Shown here: positions 52,238 to 62,817 of the stretch, one piece after another
Layout of the letters: every line of letters starts with the position of its first letter
How positions within the stretch are numbered: position 1 is the stretch's first letter
Source: Actinomycetota bacterium
GTDB taxonomy: Bacteria > Actinomycetota > Thermoleophilia > Solirubrobacterales > Solirubrobacteraceae
Assembly: GCA_005884115.1 (NCBI GenBank)
Contig: VAXW01000007.1
Coordinates: forward strand, 1 to 64,000
Direction of reading: 5' to 3'
DNA length: 64,000 nucleotides
Notes under the pieces: model-generated
Databases searched by the model: none
The model's input: the letters and a program-made list of their open reading frames with translations, nothing else
Told to the model about the DNA's origin: nothing
Made by a program: the position numbers and the translations under genes

Positions 52238-52438
52238 CTATGCGGCGATGCTCGGGTCGCGCCGGCTCGCGCGGCGGCGGCGCACGGTGCGGCGGTCGAT
52301 GCGCAGGACGGGACCCACCCAGCGCCCGACCACACGCAGTATGTAGGCGTCGCGCAGCCGGCAGAACCTGAACAGCGGCGCTAGGACGATGAGCCAGCGA
52401 TGCGACAGGTAGCGCCGTCTCCGAGGTATGGTGCGCAA
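52238..52438 (-). CDS. Small basic hypothetical protein
   Basis: MRTIPRRRRYLSHRWLIVLAPLFRFCRLRDAYILRVVGRWVGPVLR; intergenic, protein-like composition. Confidence 0.45.
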   Translation of the reverse strand: MRTIPRRRRYLSHRWLIVLAPLFRFCRLRDAYILRVVGRWVGPVLRIDRRTVRRRRASRRDPSIAA

Positions 52439-52558
52439 AGGATCCCTCCCAAATTGCGGCTAAGAATGCGCAGTTTCGCACATTGTGCGCGCCCGGTGCA
52501 GCGCGCGAACCTGGCGCGTCCGGCGAGCGGCGCGCGGTTTTGGGTGCCCCCAAGGGCC

Positions 52559-53818
52559 TCAGGCCGTGAAGGGCTGCTCCTCGCTGATCGAGTCGGGGCC
52601 TGAGAGCTCGAAGGCGCCGTGCAGCGCCTGAACCGCCCGCTCGACGCGATCGCGCGCGATCACGCAGGAGATCTTGATCGGCGAGGTCGCGATCATCTCG
52701 ATGTTGACGCCCTCCTCGGCCAGCACCGTGAAGACCTTCGCGGCCACGCCGGGGTGCGAGCGCATACCCGCGCCGACGATCGAAACCTTGCCCATCTCCT
52801 CGGACCTGGACATCTCGGTGAAAGACTCGCCGGCGAGCGGCTCGAGCGCCGCGCTCGCCGTACGCAGATCCTCGCGCGGAACCGTGAACGAGATCTCAGC
52901 GCGGCCTCCGGCTGAGGCGGGCTCGTTCTGCACGATCATGTCGACGTTCACGTTGACCTGCGCGAGCGCCTGGAAGATCCGCGCGGCGGCGCCCGGTTCG
53001 TCGGGAACTCCCACCAGGGTCAGGCGTGCCTCGGCGACGGAATGCGTTACGGCGGTGATCAGCGGCTGCTCCATGGGGTCTCCTTCTGCGAGCACAACGG
53101 TACCTGCGGTGTCCTCGAAGGAGGAGCGGCAGTGGATCTGCACGCCGTGGTTGCGTGCGTACTCGACCGAGCGCAGCTGCAGCACCCCCGCTCCTGATGC
53201 GGCCATCTCGAGCATCTCCTCGAAGGAGATGCTCGGCAGCTTGCGAGCGTCGGGCACGATGCGGGGGTCGGCGGTGTAGACGCCGCGCACGTCGGTATAG
53301 ATCTCGCACACCTCCGCGCCGAGCGCGGCCGCGACCGCTACCGCGGTCGTGTCAGAGCCACCGCGTCCGAGCGTGGTGACGTTGCGAGCCGTGCTTGAGA
53401 CGCCCTGAAATCCGGCGACGAGCACGATGCGATCCTCGTCGAGCGCGCGCGTGATGCGGTCTGCGCGCACGTCGATGATGCGGGCCTTCGTGTGCGACTC
53501 GTCGGTGACGATGCCGGCCTGGGAGCCGGTGAGCGAGATCGCCCGGTGGCCAAGGTCGTGGATCGCCATCGCGCACAGGGCGCAGGAGATGCGCTCGCCG
53601 GTGGACAGCAGCATGTCCATCTCGCGCGGGTCAGGCACGGCCGAGACCTCCTCGGCCATCGCGATCAGCTCATCGGTGGTCGTGCCGCGAGCGGAGAGCA
53701 CGGCGACGACCCTGTTGCCGCGTTCGCGGGTCTCGACGATGCGCCGTGCCGCGTGCTTTATGCGCTGCGCGTCGGCCACCGACGTGCCGCCGAACTTCAT
53801 GACGATCACGGGCTCCAT
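52559..53818 (-). CDS. lysC: Aspartate kinase
   Basis: [32 protein letters not shown], tandem ACT domains. Confidence 0.97.
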   Translation of the reverse strand: MEPVIVMKFGGTSVADAQRIKHAARRIVETRERGNRVVAVLSARGTTTDELIAMAEEVSAVPDPREMDMLLSTGERISCALCAMAIHDLGHRAISLTGSQAGIVTDESHTKARIIDVRADRITRALDEDRIVLVAGFQGVSSTARNVTTLGRGGSDTTAVAVAAALGAEVCEIYTDVRGVYTADPRIVPDARKLPSISFEEMLEMAASGAGVLQLRSVEYARNHGVQIHCRSSFEDTAGTVVLAEGDPMEQPLITAVTHSVAEARLTLVGVPDEPGAAARIFQALAQVNVNVDMIVQNEPASAGGRAEISFTVPREDLRTASAALEPLAGESFTEMSRSEEMGKVSIVGAGMRSHPGVAAKVFTVLAEEGVNIEMIATSPIKISCVIARDRVERAVQALHGAFELSGPDSISEEQPFTA

Positions 53819-53835
53819 CGACAGGGGGTCTCGCC

Positions 53836-54513
53836 TTACACCGAGCGACGGCCGGCGAAGGCCTTGCCAAGCGTGACCTCGTCCGCGTACTCCAGGTCCG
53901 ACCCGACCGGGAGCCCGCTTGCCAGGCGCGTGACGGCTACCTGCGGCGCGCGCTCGCGTAGCTGTTCTGCGATGTACAGCGCCGTCGCCTCTCCGGTGGT
54001 GGTGGGGTTGGTCGCGAGCACGATCTCGCTGACCGCACCCTCGCGCGCCTCGCCACGGGCAGCGCCGCCGCCTGCGTGAGCGGGGTCCGTCAGCTCGCTC
54101 GTCCCGTCGGCGGTCACACGCGCGATCAGCTCGGCTATGCGCAGGTCATCGGGGTCGATGCCCTCGATCGGCGAGAGCGCGCCGCCGAGCACGTGATAGA
54201 CGCCGCGGTACTCGTGCATTCGCTCCATGGGAATCACGTCGCTGGGCTCCTCCACGACGCAGATCACGCCGTGGTCACGCCGCGTGTCGGTGCAGATTCG
54301 GCAGCGTGGCTCGTCTGTGAGGTTGAAGCACACCTCGCACAGGCCGATCTTCTCCTTCACCTCGCGAATGGCCTCCGCGAGCGCCGAGGAATCCTCAGCC
54401 GATGCGCGCAATATGTGGAAAGCCAAGCGCTGGGCCGTGCGGCTGCCCACGCCGGGCAGCTTCGAGAGCTCCGTGATCAGCCGCTGGACCGGCGGCGCGT
54501 AGGACGTGCTCAC
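53836..54513 (-). CDS. recR: Recombination protein RecR
   Basis: [33 protein letters not shown], Toprim [12 protein letters not shown] overlap with ybaB. Confidence 0.95.
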   Translation of the reverse strand: MSTSYAPPVQRLITELSKLPGVGSRTAQRLAFHILRASAEDSSALAEAIREVKEKIGLCEVCFNLTDEPRCRICTDTRRDHGVICVVEEPSDVIPMERMHEYRGVYHVLGGALSPIEGIDPDDLRIAELIARVTADGTSELTDPAHAGGGAARGEAREGAVSEIVLATNPTTTGEATALYIAEQLRERAPQVAVTRLASGLPVGSDLEYADEVTLGKAFAGRRSV

Positions 54514-54860
54514 AGTCCCGGCAGGCCGAGGCCGCCGAGGTCGCCGAGGTCCATGCCCCCGGTCGCTCCGCCGAGGCTGCTCTCGGCCAGCTCTCGCGCC
54601 TTGCGCATACCCTCGTTGAAAGCCGCCTGCACCATGTCGGCCAGCAGCTGAACATCGTCGGGGTCGACGGCGGCAGGGTCTATGTGAACCGACTTCACCT
54701 CAAAGTCGCCCGTGATCCTGACGGTGACCATGCCCCCGCCGGCTGAGGCCTCCACGACTTCCTCCTTGAGTCGCTCCTGCGCGGCCTGCAGCTCCTTCTG
54801 CATCTTCTGCACCTGCTTGAGCATCTGCTGCATGTCGCCCGCGCGCGGCTGCCGTGACAT
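54510..54860 (-). CDS. YbaB/EbfC family nucleoid-associated protein
   Basis: MLKQVQKMQKELQAAQERLKEEVVEASAGGGMVTVRITGDFEVKSVHIDP. Confidence 0.93.
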   Translation of the reverse strand: MSRQPRAGDMQQMLKQVQKMQKELQAAQERLKEEVVEASAGGGMVTVRITGDFEVKSVHIDPAAVDPDDVQLLADMVQAAFNEGMRKARELAESSLGGATGGMDLGDLGGLGLPGL

Positions 54861-54862
54861 CC

Positions 54863-56704
54863 TCAGCCCTCCTCGACGCTCTCGCCTGAGGTTGCGGGCT
54901 GTCCGGCCGAGAGATGCATGGGAACCTCCTCGGCGTCGAACTCCTCCATGAAGCGCCTGACCCACTCCTGCTCCGTGCGCCGGCCGGGCTGCGAGCGGCG
55001 CGCGTCGAGCTCGGAGCGAAGCTCGTAGTGAAGGCGCCAGCGCCCTCCGGCAAGCTCGCGCAGGGCATCGGCGACGGCGGTGCGGTTGGCGGCGACCTCC
55101 GCCTTCTTCATCAGGAACACGTCGCTTGCGCCAAACGCCACCGTGAGCTGCTCGTCCTGCACCGCGACCGGCTCAGCGTCCTGGATCACCGCTCCGAGCA
55201 TCGCGTTGACGCCGCGTACGGCCTCGACCACGGCGGGCCACACCGCGCGCACCGAGTCGAGGTCCCGGATCCCCGTTCCCTGCGCTGCCTGCGCCGGCGC
55301 ACTCGACGCGCTCGCCCCAACATCGTCCGCCTCCCGCGGCCCCTCACCGGCTGAGGAACGCGGCCGCTCCAGCGCCAACTCCGGCGACCCCTCGTCGGCC
55401 TCCGCGCGCGGCCCCTGATGGGAGGCTTCGCCTCCGCCTCGCGGCTCGGCTGCATCGTCGCGGTCAGGCTCGGCTGCATGGTCGCGGTCAGGCTCGAGCT
55501 GCTCGAGCTGGACCGTGGGGCGCTCTGCGCCTGAGCCGGCCAGCGAGCTCTCCAAGCGCTCGAGGCGTGCGAGCAGCGCACGAGCGGAGGGGTCGACTTC
55601 GGGTGTGGCGGCCTTCACGAGCGCCAGCTCGAGGCGCGTACGTGGATCGGCCCCGGCGCGCACTGCCTCCAGCGCCGCTCCCAGCCCCTCGAGCAGCCGC
55701 ACGATCACCTGCGCAGCTACGCGCTCGGCCTGCGCCTTCAGGCCGGCGTCCGCGTCCGGGGTCAGCGCGAGCTCGGCAGGCACCTCACCGAGCGTCTGGA
55801 CGACGAGCAGCTCGCGGCAGCGCACCTCGAGGTCTCGCGCGAAAGAGCTTGGATCGCGCCCCTGCTCGACGTAGTCTGCGAGCGCCTTCAGCGCTGCGCG
55901 CGCGTCCTCGGCCGCGACGGCGTCGACCGTCTGGCGCAAGAGCTCGGAGTCGGCGACGCCGAGCACGGCGAGCACGTCGGCGAGAGCGATCTCGTTGCCG
56001 CTGTAGGTGAGCAGCTGCTCGAGCGTCCCGAGCGCGTCGCGAAAGCTGCCGGTCGCCGCGCGCGCGAGCGCAGCGACCGCCTCGGGCGGAATCGCGATCC
56101 CCTCTGCCTTCGCTGTGCGGTCGACGACGGCGGCGATCTGCTCGACCGTCGGGCGGTGAAAGTCGAAGCGGTGGCAGCGGTCGATGACCGTAGGGGGAAC
56201 CTTCTGCGCCTCGGTGGTTGCGAGCACGAACACGGTATTCGCGGGCGGCTCCTCGAGGGTCTTTAGGAACGCATTCCAGGCAGCCGTCGAGAGCATGTGC
56301 GCCTCGTCGAGGATGTAGACCTTGCGCCGGCCGCTGACTGGTGCGTACGCCACGCTCTCGCGCAGTTCGCGGATGTCATCGACCGAGTTGTTTGAGGCGG
56401 CGTCCATCTCGATCACGTCGAGCGAGCTCGCGCGGGCGATCGACTGGCACGAGTCGCACTGTCCGCAGGGTTGCGTGGTGGGTCCCTGCTCGCAGTTCAG
56501 GCACGCGGCAAGGATCTTCGCCATCGAGGTCTTGCCCGTGCCTCGCGAGCCGACGAACAGATAGGCGTGGTGGACCTTCTCGCGCTCGACCGCGTTGCGC
56601 AGCGTGCGCACAACCGGCTCCTGGCCGACCACGTCCTCGAAGGTGCGCGGGCGGTGCCTGCGGTACAGCGAGAGCTCCTGCGGCTGTGGCGGCTTCACGG
56701 ACAC
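54863..56704 (-). CDS. dnaX: DNA polymerase III subunit gamma/tau
   Basis: LYRRHRPRTFEDVVGQE, FVGSRGTGKTSMAKILA, ILDEAHMLSTAAWNAFLKTLEEPP. Confidence 0.97.
   Translation of the reverse strand: MSVKPPQPQELSLYRRHRPRTFEDVVGQEPVVRTLRNAVEREKVHHAYLFVGSRGTGKTSMAKILAACLNCEQGPTTQPCGQCDSCQSIARASSLDVIEMDAASNNSVDDIRELRESVAYAPVSGRRKVYILDEAHMLSTAAWNAFLKTLEEPPANTVFVLATTEAQKVPPTVIDRCHRFDFHRPTVEQIAAVVDRTAKAEGIAIPPEAVAALARAATGSFRDALGTLEQLLTYSGNEIALADVLAVLGVADSELLRQTVDAVAAEDARAALKALADYVEQGRDPSSFARDLEVRCRELLVVQTLGEVPAELALTPDADAGLKAQAERVAAQVIVRLLEGLGAALEAVRAGADPRTRLELALVKAATPEVDPSARALLARLERLESSLAGSGAERPTVQLEQLEPDRDHAAEPDRDDAAEPRGGGEASHQGPRAEADEGSPELALERPRSSAGEGPREADDVGASASSAPAQAAQGTGIRDLDSVRAVWPAVVEAVRGVNAMLGAVIQDAEPVAVQDEQLTVAFGASDVFLMKKAEVAANRTAVADALRELAGGRWRLHYELRSELDARRSQPGRRTEQEWVRRFMEEFDAEEVPMHLSAGQPATSGESVEEG
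55447..55495 (-). repeat. Imperfect 24-bp tandem duplication in dnaX (EPDRDHAA/EPDRDDAA)
   Basis: GGCTCGGCTGCATCGTCGCGGTCA / GGCTCGGCTGCATGGTCGCGGTCA. Confidence 0.8.
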
Positions 56705-56783
56705 CTGCGGGTGAGTCTATCCCGGCTCGCGCCGTCCAACGCCGTCCCCCGCAGGGGCGCGTGAGCGGGTAGCGTGCGCGCTC

Positions 56784-58289
56784 GTGGCGGGGCGGATCAA
56801 GCTCCCGACCGGCCGTGCCGGAGCGCTGCTCGCGATCATCGGCGGGGCCGTGCTGCTGCGCCTGATTGGGGGCGTGGGCTTTGCCAACTACGACACCCTG
56901 TACGCGCTCGGCTGGGGTGGGCAGCTCGCGCGGGCCCAGGCGCCGGCCTACGAAATACCGGTCGCCCCTACGCCCCATCCGCTGGTTGAGGCGCTGGGAG
57001 CGCTGCTCGAGCCGCTCGGCCCGCGCGCGGCCGCCGGGGTAACGGTTTGGCTCGGCCTGCTGGCTCTGTCGGCGTGCGCGTGGGTCGTCTACGCGCTCGG
57101 CAGCGAGTGGTTCGGGAGGCCTGCCGGCGCGCTCGCCGGCCTTTTGATCTTGACCCGCGTGCCCGTCCTCTCCTACGGCGTGCGCGCATACGTCGACGTC
57201 CCCTACCTGCTGCTCGTGCTGAGTGCCGTGCTGGTCGAGACGCGAAGGCCGCGGGCGGGGGCGCCGGTGCTGATGCTGCTGGCGCTCGCGGGCCTCCTGC
57301 GGCCCGAGGCATGGGTCTTCTCCGCGCTCTACTGGCTGTACCTCCTGCCCGGCTGGAAAACGACGCCCCGCCCGAGCGCTACCACCGGCGAGGGCGCGCG
57401 TCCGGGCACGCCGCCGGCATCGGCCACAGCAGCCTGGCAGGGCGAGCTACTGAAGCTCGCCCTGCTCGCGCTCTCGGCGCCGCTCGTGTGGCTCCTCAGC
57501 GACCTCGCCGTGACCGGCGATCCGCTGTGGTCGCTCACGAACACCCGCCACACAGCTCAGGCGCTGGGCCGCGTGAGGGGCATCGCCAACGTGCCCGAGT
57601 ACATCCCGCGGCGCATCGGCGAGATCCTGCGGCCTAGCGTGCTCGCTGGAGGCGCGCTGGGGGCAGCACTCTCGCTGCTGTGGCTGCGCCGCGCCGCGCT
57701 CTCCGCGCTCGCCGTCGCCGCTGTGGCGCTGGTCGTGTTCGCCGTGCTGGCCGCCGCGGGACTTCCGATCAACACGCGCTATGCGTTCCTGCTGGCGGCC
57801 ATCGGGTGCATCCTCTGCGGCGCCGGCGCTCTGGGCTGGACGCGCCTGCGAGATGATCCCGCGCGCAAGCGCTGGTGGATGTTGGGCGGAGCGATCGTGG
57901 TTGTGGCGCTGCTCGCCGCCACTCCGGGGCAGTATCGCGCGGCAGATCGCGAGCTCAGCAAACTCGCCCGCCAGCAGCACATCGAAGGCGATCTCGTGGC
58001 GCTGGTCAAAGACGGCGCCATCAGCCTCCGCTGCGGCAAGGTCGGAGTCTCCAATCACGCTCCCATACCGCTGCTCGCCCTCTACCTGAAGACGAGCCCG
58101 CGCAACATCGTCAACGCGCAACTCGGCCGCGTGCAGGGCCGCGGCGTGTACGTCGACCCCGCGAGCAGGGAGGTGGAACGAGACTATGTGCTCGACCCCC
58201 ACGACCCGGTCGTGCCCGTCAGCGTCCCGCCGGGGTTCCGCGAGGCGGGCACAAACCGCTCGTGGCTGATCTTCAGGCGCTGCGCGTGA
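56784..58289 (+). CDS. Polytopic membrane glycosyltransferase-like protein (GT39/ArnT-like)
   Basis: Multiple TM helices; N-terminal acidic loop NYDTLYALGW; GLLRPEAWVFSALYWLYL. Confidence 0.7.
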   Translation: MAGRIKLPTGRAGALLAIIGGAVLLRLIGGVGFANYDTLYALGWGGQLARAQAPAYEIPVAPTPHPLVEALGALLEPLGPRAAAGVTVWLGLLALSACAWVVYALGSEWFGRPAGALAGLLILTRVPVLSYGVRAYVDVPYLLLVLSAVLVETRRPRAGAPVLMLLALAGLLRPEAWVFSALYWLYLLPGWKTTPRPSATTGEGARPGTPPASATAAWQGELLKLALLALSAPLVWLLSDLAVTGDPLWSLTNTRHTAQALGRVRGIANVPEYIPRRIGEILRPSVLAGGALGAALSLLWLRRAALSALAVAAVALVVFAVLAAAGLPINTRYAFLLAAIGCILCGAGALGWTRLRDDPARKRWWMLGGAIVVVALLAATPGQYRAADRELSKLARQQHIEGDLVALVKDGAISLRCGKVGVSNHAPIPLLALYLKTSPRNIVNAQLGRVQGRGVYVDPASREVERDYVLDPHDPVVPVSVPPGFREAGTNRSWLIFRRCA

Positions 58290-58404
58290 GCCAGGGCGCC
58301 GGCATGCGGCGCGGCGGCGGCGTGCCGCGAGAGAGCGGACCGTGCACCCCTCGTCGAGCCTCCCGCCACGGGCGCCTGATCGCCGCTCGCGACTCCGGCC
58401 GGGA

Positions 58405-58498
58405 GCTCCCGCTGCGCCTATCGGGCATCGCTTAAGGCTGCTTCCTTCCGGACCTGACCTGATTCACGAGCCGACACCGCGCGGGACCCGTGCCATCG
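58405..58498 (-). ncRNA. ffs: Bacterial small signal recognition particle RNA (4.5S-type); ends approximate
   Basis: Minus strand carries the SRP core AATCAGGTCAGGTCCGGAAGGAAGCAGCCTTAA; flanks can pair; near dnaX. Confidence 0.9.
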
Positions 58499-58677
58499 AC
58501 GCCGCGAGCGACGAAGCGACCGGAGCGGAGCCCCTCGGAGAGGAGTTCAGCCCCGCTAGAGCGGATTGCGGGTACAGGGCACCGCTACCTCCCCGCCTAG
58601 CACGGTCCGCTTGCGATCCTAGCTCGATCCCACGCGGCTGGTACACGCGTCAGCCAAGTCCGTTAGGCTGCGCGACC

Positions 58678-59265
58678 GTGGCAATCGGCCCTGAGCACTC
58701 ACCGCGCACCACGAGCCTGAGCCGCGGGGCTTCGGCGCTAGCGCTGCTTGCGGGCACCGCGGCCCTGATCGCGGGCTGCGGCTCGAGCGGCTCGAGCAGC
58801 ACGATCACGGTTGGCAACGAGAACAAGGCGGATAACGCCCTTATCAAGTCCGGCAGTCCGAGCTCGACGACGCCCAAGACTCCGACGAGCGGACCGCTCT
58901 CCAAAGCACCGGCGGTCACTCCACCGCCTGGCGCGGCGCCGACCAAGCTGGCGATCAAAGACCTCATCGCCGGGACTGGCCCCGAAGCGAAAGCGGGGCA
59001 GTCGGTGACGGTCAACTACGTGGGCGTGCTGTTCCACGGCGGCAAGGAGTTCGATGCGTCGTGGAAGCGCAACGAACCGTTCACGTTCACGCTCGGACAG
59101 GGCCAGGTCATCAAGGGCTGGGACCAGGGCGTCCCCGGCATGAAGGTCGGCGGGCGGCGAGAGCTCGTGATCCCCGCCGCGCTCGCGTACGGCGCGAAAG
59201 GCTCGCCCCCGGCGATCCCGCCCAACGCGCCGCTCGTGTTCGTGATCGACCTGCTCGGCACCTAG
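58678..59265 (+). CDS. FKBP-type peptidylprolyl isomerase lipoprotein
   Basis: Lipobox LIAGC; VTVNYVGVLFHGGKEFDASWKRNEPFTFTLGQGQVIKGWDQGVPGMKVGGRRELVIP. Confidence 0.92.
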   Translation: MAIGPEHSPRTTSLSRGASALALLAGTAALIAGCGSSGSSSTITVGNENKADNALIKSGSPSSTTPKTPTSGPLSKAPAVTPPPGAAPTKLAIKDLIAGTGPEAKAGQSVTVNYVGVLFHGGKEFDASWKRNEPFTFTLGQGQVIKGWDQGVPGMKVGGRRELVIPAALAYGAKGSPPAIPPNAPLVFVIDLLGT

Positions 59266-59289
59266 TCCACGCGCACCTCGCCCACAGCC

Positions 59290-59952
59290 ATCCGGGGCGC
59301 GGCGCTGCTCCTGCTGTGCGGCGCGGCGGGCCTCGCCGGCTGCGGCGGCGGGCGGGCGGTGAGCGCGGGTGAACTGCGCCTGCAGCGCGAAGATCTGCTC
59401 GCCGCCGGCGGGGCCTTGCGGCAGGCCGAAGCGGGCGTCTCGGCGGAGCTCGCCGCGAGCAAGCGCGCGTGGCGGCTGATCGCCGACGGCCTCCCGCGCG
59501 AGCGGGCCGGGCTCGCAAGTGCCAGGCCTGCGGTCGAAGCGGCGGCGCGCAGCGCCAGCGAGGTCAGGGTGCCCGAGCCCTTCAAGGAAGACCAGCTGCG
59601 CAGCCTTACCGGCCCGGCCTCGGCGCTCGGCGGGCTGTTCCACTCCTACGCGGTGCTGGCGCAGCGCGGCTGGAGCCTGGTCGCCTACTCGATGCGCCAG
59701 ATCCAAAGCGGCCCCCCCGCGGCGGCTCGGTTCGCACGCGAGAACGTCGTCCTGTACATCGAGAGCGTCTACGACGCCCACTTCGCGCTGGCGCAGATCG
59801 GCAAGAAGCTGCACGACGGCTACCGCCACCTCGGAGGGGCGGACGCGTTCGGCACCTCGCTTCCTCCGGGCGAGGTCGAGCGCCTCGCGCACGCCTACTC
59901 CGAAGAGCGCGGTCGCCTGCATCCGCATGTCGGCGTGCGGCTCGGCTCCTGA
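59290..59952 (+). CDS. Putative lipoprotein without canonical start codon; same frame as the upstream FKBP gene
   Basis: In-frame (I)RGAALLLLCGAAGLAGC lipobox then VSAGELRLQREDLLAAGGAL..; first ATG/GTG/TTG (GTG 59359) is after the lipobox. Confidence 0.6.
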   Translation: MRGAALLLLCGAAGLAGCGGGRAVSAGELRLQREDLLAAGGALRQAEAGVSAELAASKRAWRLIADGLPRERAGLASARPAVEAAARSASEVRVPEPFKEDQLRSLTGPASALGGLFHSYAVLAQRGWSLVAYSMRQIQSGPPAAARFARENVVLYIESVYDAHFALAQIGKKLHDGYRHLGGADAFGTSLPPGEVERLAHAYSEERGRLHPHVGVRLGS

Positions 59953-60003
59953 GGTGCAGATACCTCCTCGCTTGCGCGCATTTGGCTATCGTCCGCGGCC
60001 ACC

Positions 60004-60729
60004 ATGACCGCGGCAGAGCGCCTCGAGGTGCCAACAGCCGACGGCTCGTCGCTGCGGGCCGATTTCTTCGCTGCCGAGGGCCCGGGGCCACATCCAGGAG
60101 TTGTCGTCCTGCACGAGTCCTTCGGCCTCAACGACGACATCCGGCGCATTGCCGCGCGCTTCGCCGAGGCGGGTTACTGCGCGCTGGCGCCCGACCTGTA
60201 CTCGCACGGCACGCGTATCGCGTGCCTGAGCCGCGTGCTGCTCGACATGATGAGCGGGCGCATGGCGCGCGAGATCGCCGACATCCACGCCGCGCGCGAG
60301 GCGCTTGCCGCACGCGAGGAGCTCGATTCAGGGCGCATCGCGATCGCCGGCTTCTGCCAGGGCGGCGGCTTCGCCTTGATCGCCGGCGCTCGCCCGGGCT
60401 TCTCGGCGGCGGCGGTCAACTACGGCATGGTCCCTTCGGAGCGCTCGGTGCTCGAGGGGATGTGCCCGGTGGTGGCCAGCTACGGCGGGCGCGACCGCAT
60501 CGTCGGGCGCAAGATGGCCGAGCGGCTCGAGCGCCACCTCAACGAGCTCGGCGTCGCGCACGAGATCAAGACCTATGAGGGCGCCGGGCACTCGTTCTTC
60601 TCCAAGGTCGACGGCTGGCAGGGCTGGCTCGCGCGCGTGCCCACCGGAATGGCCGTCGGCTACGACGAGCAGGCCGCGGAGGACGGGTGGAAGCGGATGC
60701 TCGCGTTCTTCGAGCGGCACGTCCGCTGA
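60004..60729 (+). CDS. Dienelactone hydrolase family protein
   Basis: GVVVLHESFGLNDDIRRIAARFAEAGYCALAPDLYS; GFCQGGGFA nucleophile; GAGHSFF. Confidence 0.92.
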   Translation: MTAAERLEVPTADGSSLRADFFAAEGPGPHPGVVVLHESFGLNDDIRRIAARFAEAGYCALAPDLYSHGTRIACLSRVLLDMMSGRMAREIADIHAAREALAAREELDSGRIAIAGFCQGGGFALIAGARPGFSAAAVNYGMVPSERSVLEGMCPVVASYGGRDRIVGRKMAERLERHLNELGVAHEIKTYEGAGHSFFSKVDGWQGWLARVPTGMAVGYDEQAAEDGWKRMLAFFERHVR

Positions 60730-60826
60730 GCGCCGCAGGCCTAGCTGGCCACGTGAGCGCGTCGAGGGGCACGCCGCCGCGCCCGGCCAAAGCCGCGGCG
60801 ATCATGCCGGCGCCCGTCGCGAGCCC

Positions 60827-61819
60827 TCAGCGAACGAGGACCGGTGCGCTGTAGCCAGACACGTGGCTGGGATCGCTCGTCTTGACGAGTGCGCGGAAGA
60901 GGCCGTGATGGCGGATGTGGATCACGCGGCTGAAGCGGGCGACGGTCGGTGTGCCAGGGACCACGGCCGTGCCACCTTCGTTCACGGAGTGGTGGCCCGG
61001 CTTCAAGCGCTGAAAGCCGACGAGGGAGCCCACCTCCGCTGGAGCGACGGTTCCTGACATGCGCACGTAACCCCGGCGACGGGTGTGGCGTATGTGAAAC
61101 GCGACCCTGACGGCGACCGACTCGACCAGCACTGGACTCGAGATCGCGGGTTTGCCCACCGCGAACACACGCAGTTGCGTGTTCAGCGCAAGGCCCGGCA
61201 CGAAGAACGAGAAGGTGCCGGTCGGGCTCGTGACCTGCCGATTGGCGAGCGGCTTGAACCCCCCGGTGTAGGGGAAGGGATTGGCCTTGAGCACGACCGC
61301 ACGTCCACCCGCGCCGGTGCCTGACAGCGTTCCCTCGAGCAGGAACGCCGCACCGAAAGTCACGGGGTTCGGCACGCCGGCGATTGCGAGCGATAGCGGC
61401 ACCTTCGATGTTTTGAATGTGCGATCCCTACCCGTCGCCGTTGCGATGCCGAACGCCACCAGACGGTAGTGGTACGTCGTGTTAGGCCGAAGCCCCTTGA
61501 CGGCTTCGCTGACCTTCACGCTCGTCGTGCCGCTTCCGGCTGCGGCGAGCGGGGTCTGAAATTCGTAGCGCCGGCTGGTCCCGTACTGGAAGGCGAAGTT
61601 GGTTGCTGCGCCGCCGGGATTGACCGAGCCATGAAGGACGGCCGAGGAGAACGTAACGTTCGAGGCGCCGCCCGTGCTCGCGCTGGGCGCACTCGCGGCG
61701 TTTGCGCCGGCGGGGGACAGCGCACAGCAGACGAGTGCCGTCGCCAGCAGGCCACCGCCCGGCATTCCAACGGGTGTGGGCACCGCAGCGCTAGAAGCTC
61801 GCTCAACCTGCGCGCTCAT
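60827..61819 (-). CDS. Secreted protein with fibronectin type III-like N-term, hypothetical
   Basis: ASNVTFSSAVLHGSVNPGGAATNFAFQYGTSRRYEFQT..VKGLRPNTTYHYRLVA. Confidence 0.7.
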   Translation of the reverse strand: MSAQVERASSAAVPTPVGMPGGGLLATALVCCALSPAGANAASAPSASTGGASNVTFSSAVLHGSVNPGGAATNFAFQYGTSRRYEFQTPLAAAGSGTTSVKVSEAVKGLRPNTTYHYRLVAFGIATATGRDRTFKTSKVPLSLAIAGVPNPVTFGAAFLLEGTLSGTGAGGRAVVLKANPFPYTGGFKPLANRQVTSPTGTFSFFVPGLALNTQLRVFAVGKPAISSPVLVESVAVRVAFHIRHTRRRGYVRMSGTVAPAEVGSLVGFQRLKPGHHSVNEGGTAVVPGTPTVARFSRVIHIRHHGLFRALVKTSDPSHVSGYSAPVLVR

Positions 61820-61935
61820 CTGCAGGTCAGCCTACCCGCAGCGACGCTCGTCACTCCTCGGGAGCGCGCACGGGGCCCGTGGGCGTCGCCGAGAAAGACG
61901 CAACGAGCGGTAACGATTGGCGACCCGCTTGCGGC

Positions 61936-62778
61936 TCAGCGCGAGAGCTCAAGCTCTTCCCAGTCGGCGAAGCGCTGGAAGCCGACGGCGGCGTAGATCT
62001 TGTTCGATGTCGGATTGGCGAGGTCGGTGAAGAGCATGCACTGGTATGCGCCCTCGGCAAGAGCGTGGACGCAAGCAGTCGCGACGGCTGCGCTCGCATA
62101 GCCCCGGCGGCGGTGCTCCGGCGGCGTGTACACGGGGCCGATCCTGACCGTGCCGGCGATCGCTGGCGAGACTGCGAGCGTGCTCACGGGAGCTCCGTCC
62201 TGCCAGATGAACTGCGAGCCCGAGTCGAGCCGGCGCGCGATCGTGCGCTCGGCCTCGTCCGCGGCGTCCGGGGTGATGCCCGAGTCCAGCACGAACGCGC
62301 GCTCCCAACTGGTGAGCAGAGCACGATCCTCCTGCTGCGCCTGGCGCAGCGCGCCCGCGGGCCACGCCGAGGGCTCGATCACCTCCCGCAGCAGGTGCAT
62401 GGCCTCGCGCATGCGCGAGCGCACCTCCCCTTCGGTGCGCTTCTGCCACGCCCGCGCCACCGCGCGCGCGGTGGCGGGCGCGCCGCTCACCCCCGGTACG
62501 TCGGGGTCCTCGGCCAGCCAGCTCTCCACGAGCGCCTCGGCCTGGTCATCCTCGAGCTCGCTCACGAGCAGCGGCCAGGGCGGAATGCGCATGGCGAAGA
62601 ACAGCAGCCCGTCGTGCTCGTCCGTGCTCCATGCAAACAGCGGCTTCTGGCCGGCCATGCGGCCTGCTCGTGCATGCACGAGCAGCGACGCCTGCACGTT
62701 CCGCTCGACCCGCTCCGCGAGGAAGCCATCCACCTTGGGATGAAGCTCGGCAAGGCTGCTGGTGAGCACCACGCGCAC
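61936..62778 (-). CDS. GNAT family N-acetyltransferase
   Basis: C-terminal VRIGPVYTPPEHRRRGYASAAVATACVHALAEG..YAAVGFQ. Confidence 0.85.
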   Translation of the reverse strand: MRVVLTSSLAELHPKVDGFLAERVERNVQASLLVHARAGRMAGQKPLFAWSTDEHDGLLFFAMRIPPWPLLVSELEDDQAEALVESWLAEDPDVPGVSGAPATARAVARAWQKRTEGEVRSRMREAMHLLREVIEPSAWPAGALRQAQQEDRALLTSWERAFVLDSGITPDAADEAERTIARRLDSGSQFIWQDGAPVSTLAVSPAIAGTVRIGPVYTPPEHRRRGYASAAVATACVHALAEGAYQCMLFTDLANPTSNKIYAAVGFQRFADWEELELSR

Positions 62779-62817
62779 CTGTCCATCATGATGGGATTCC
62801 CCGAGCCGGCGCCGCGA

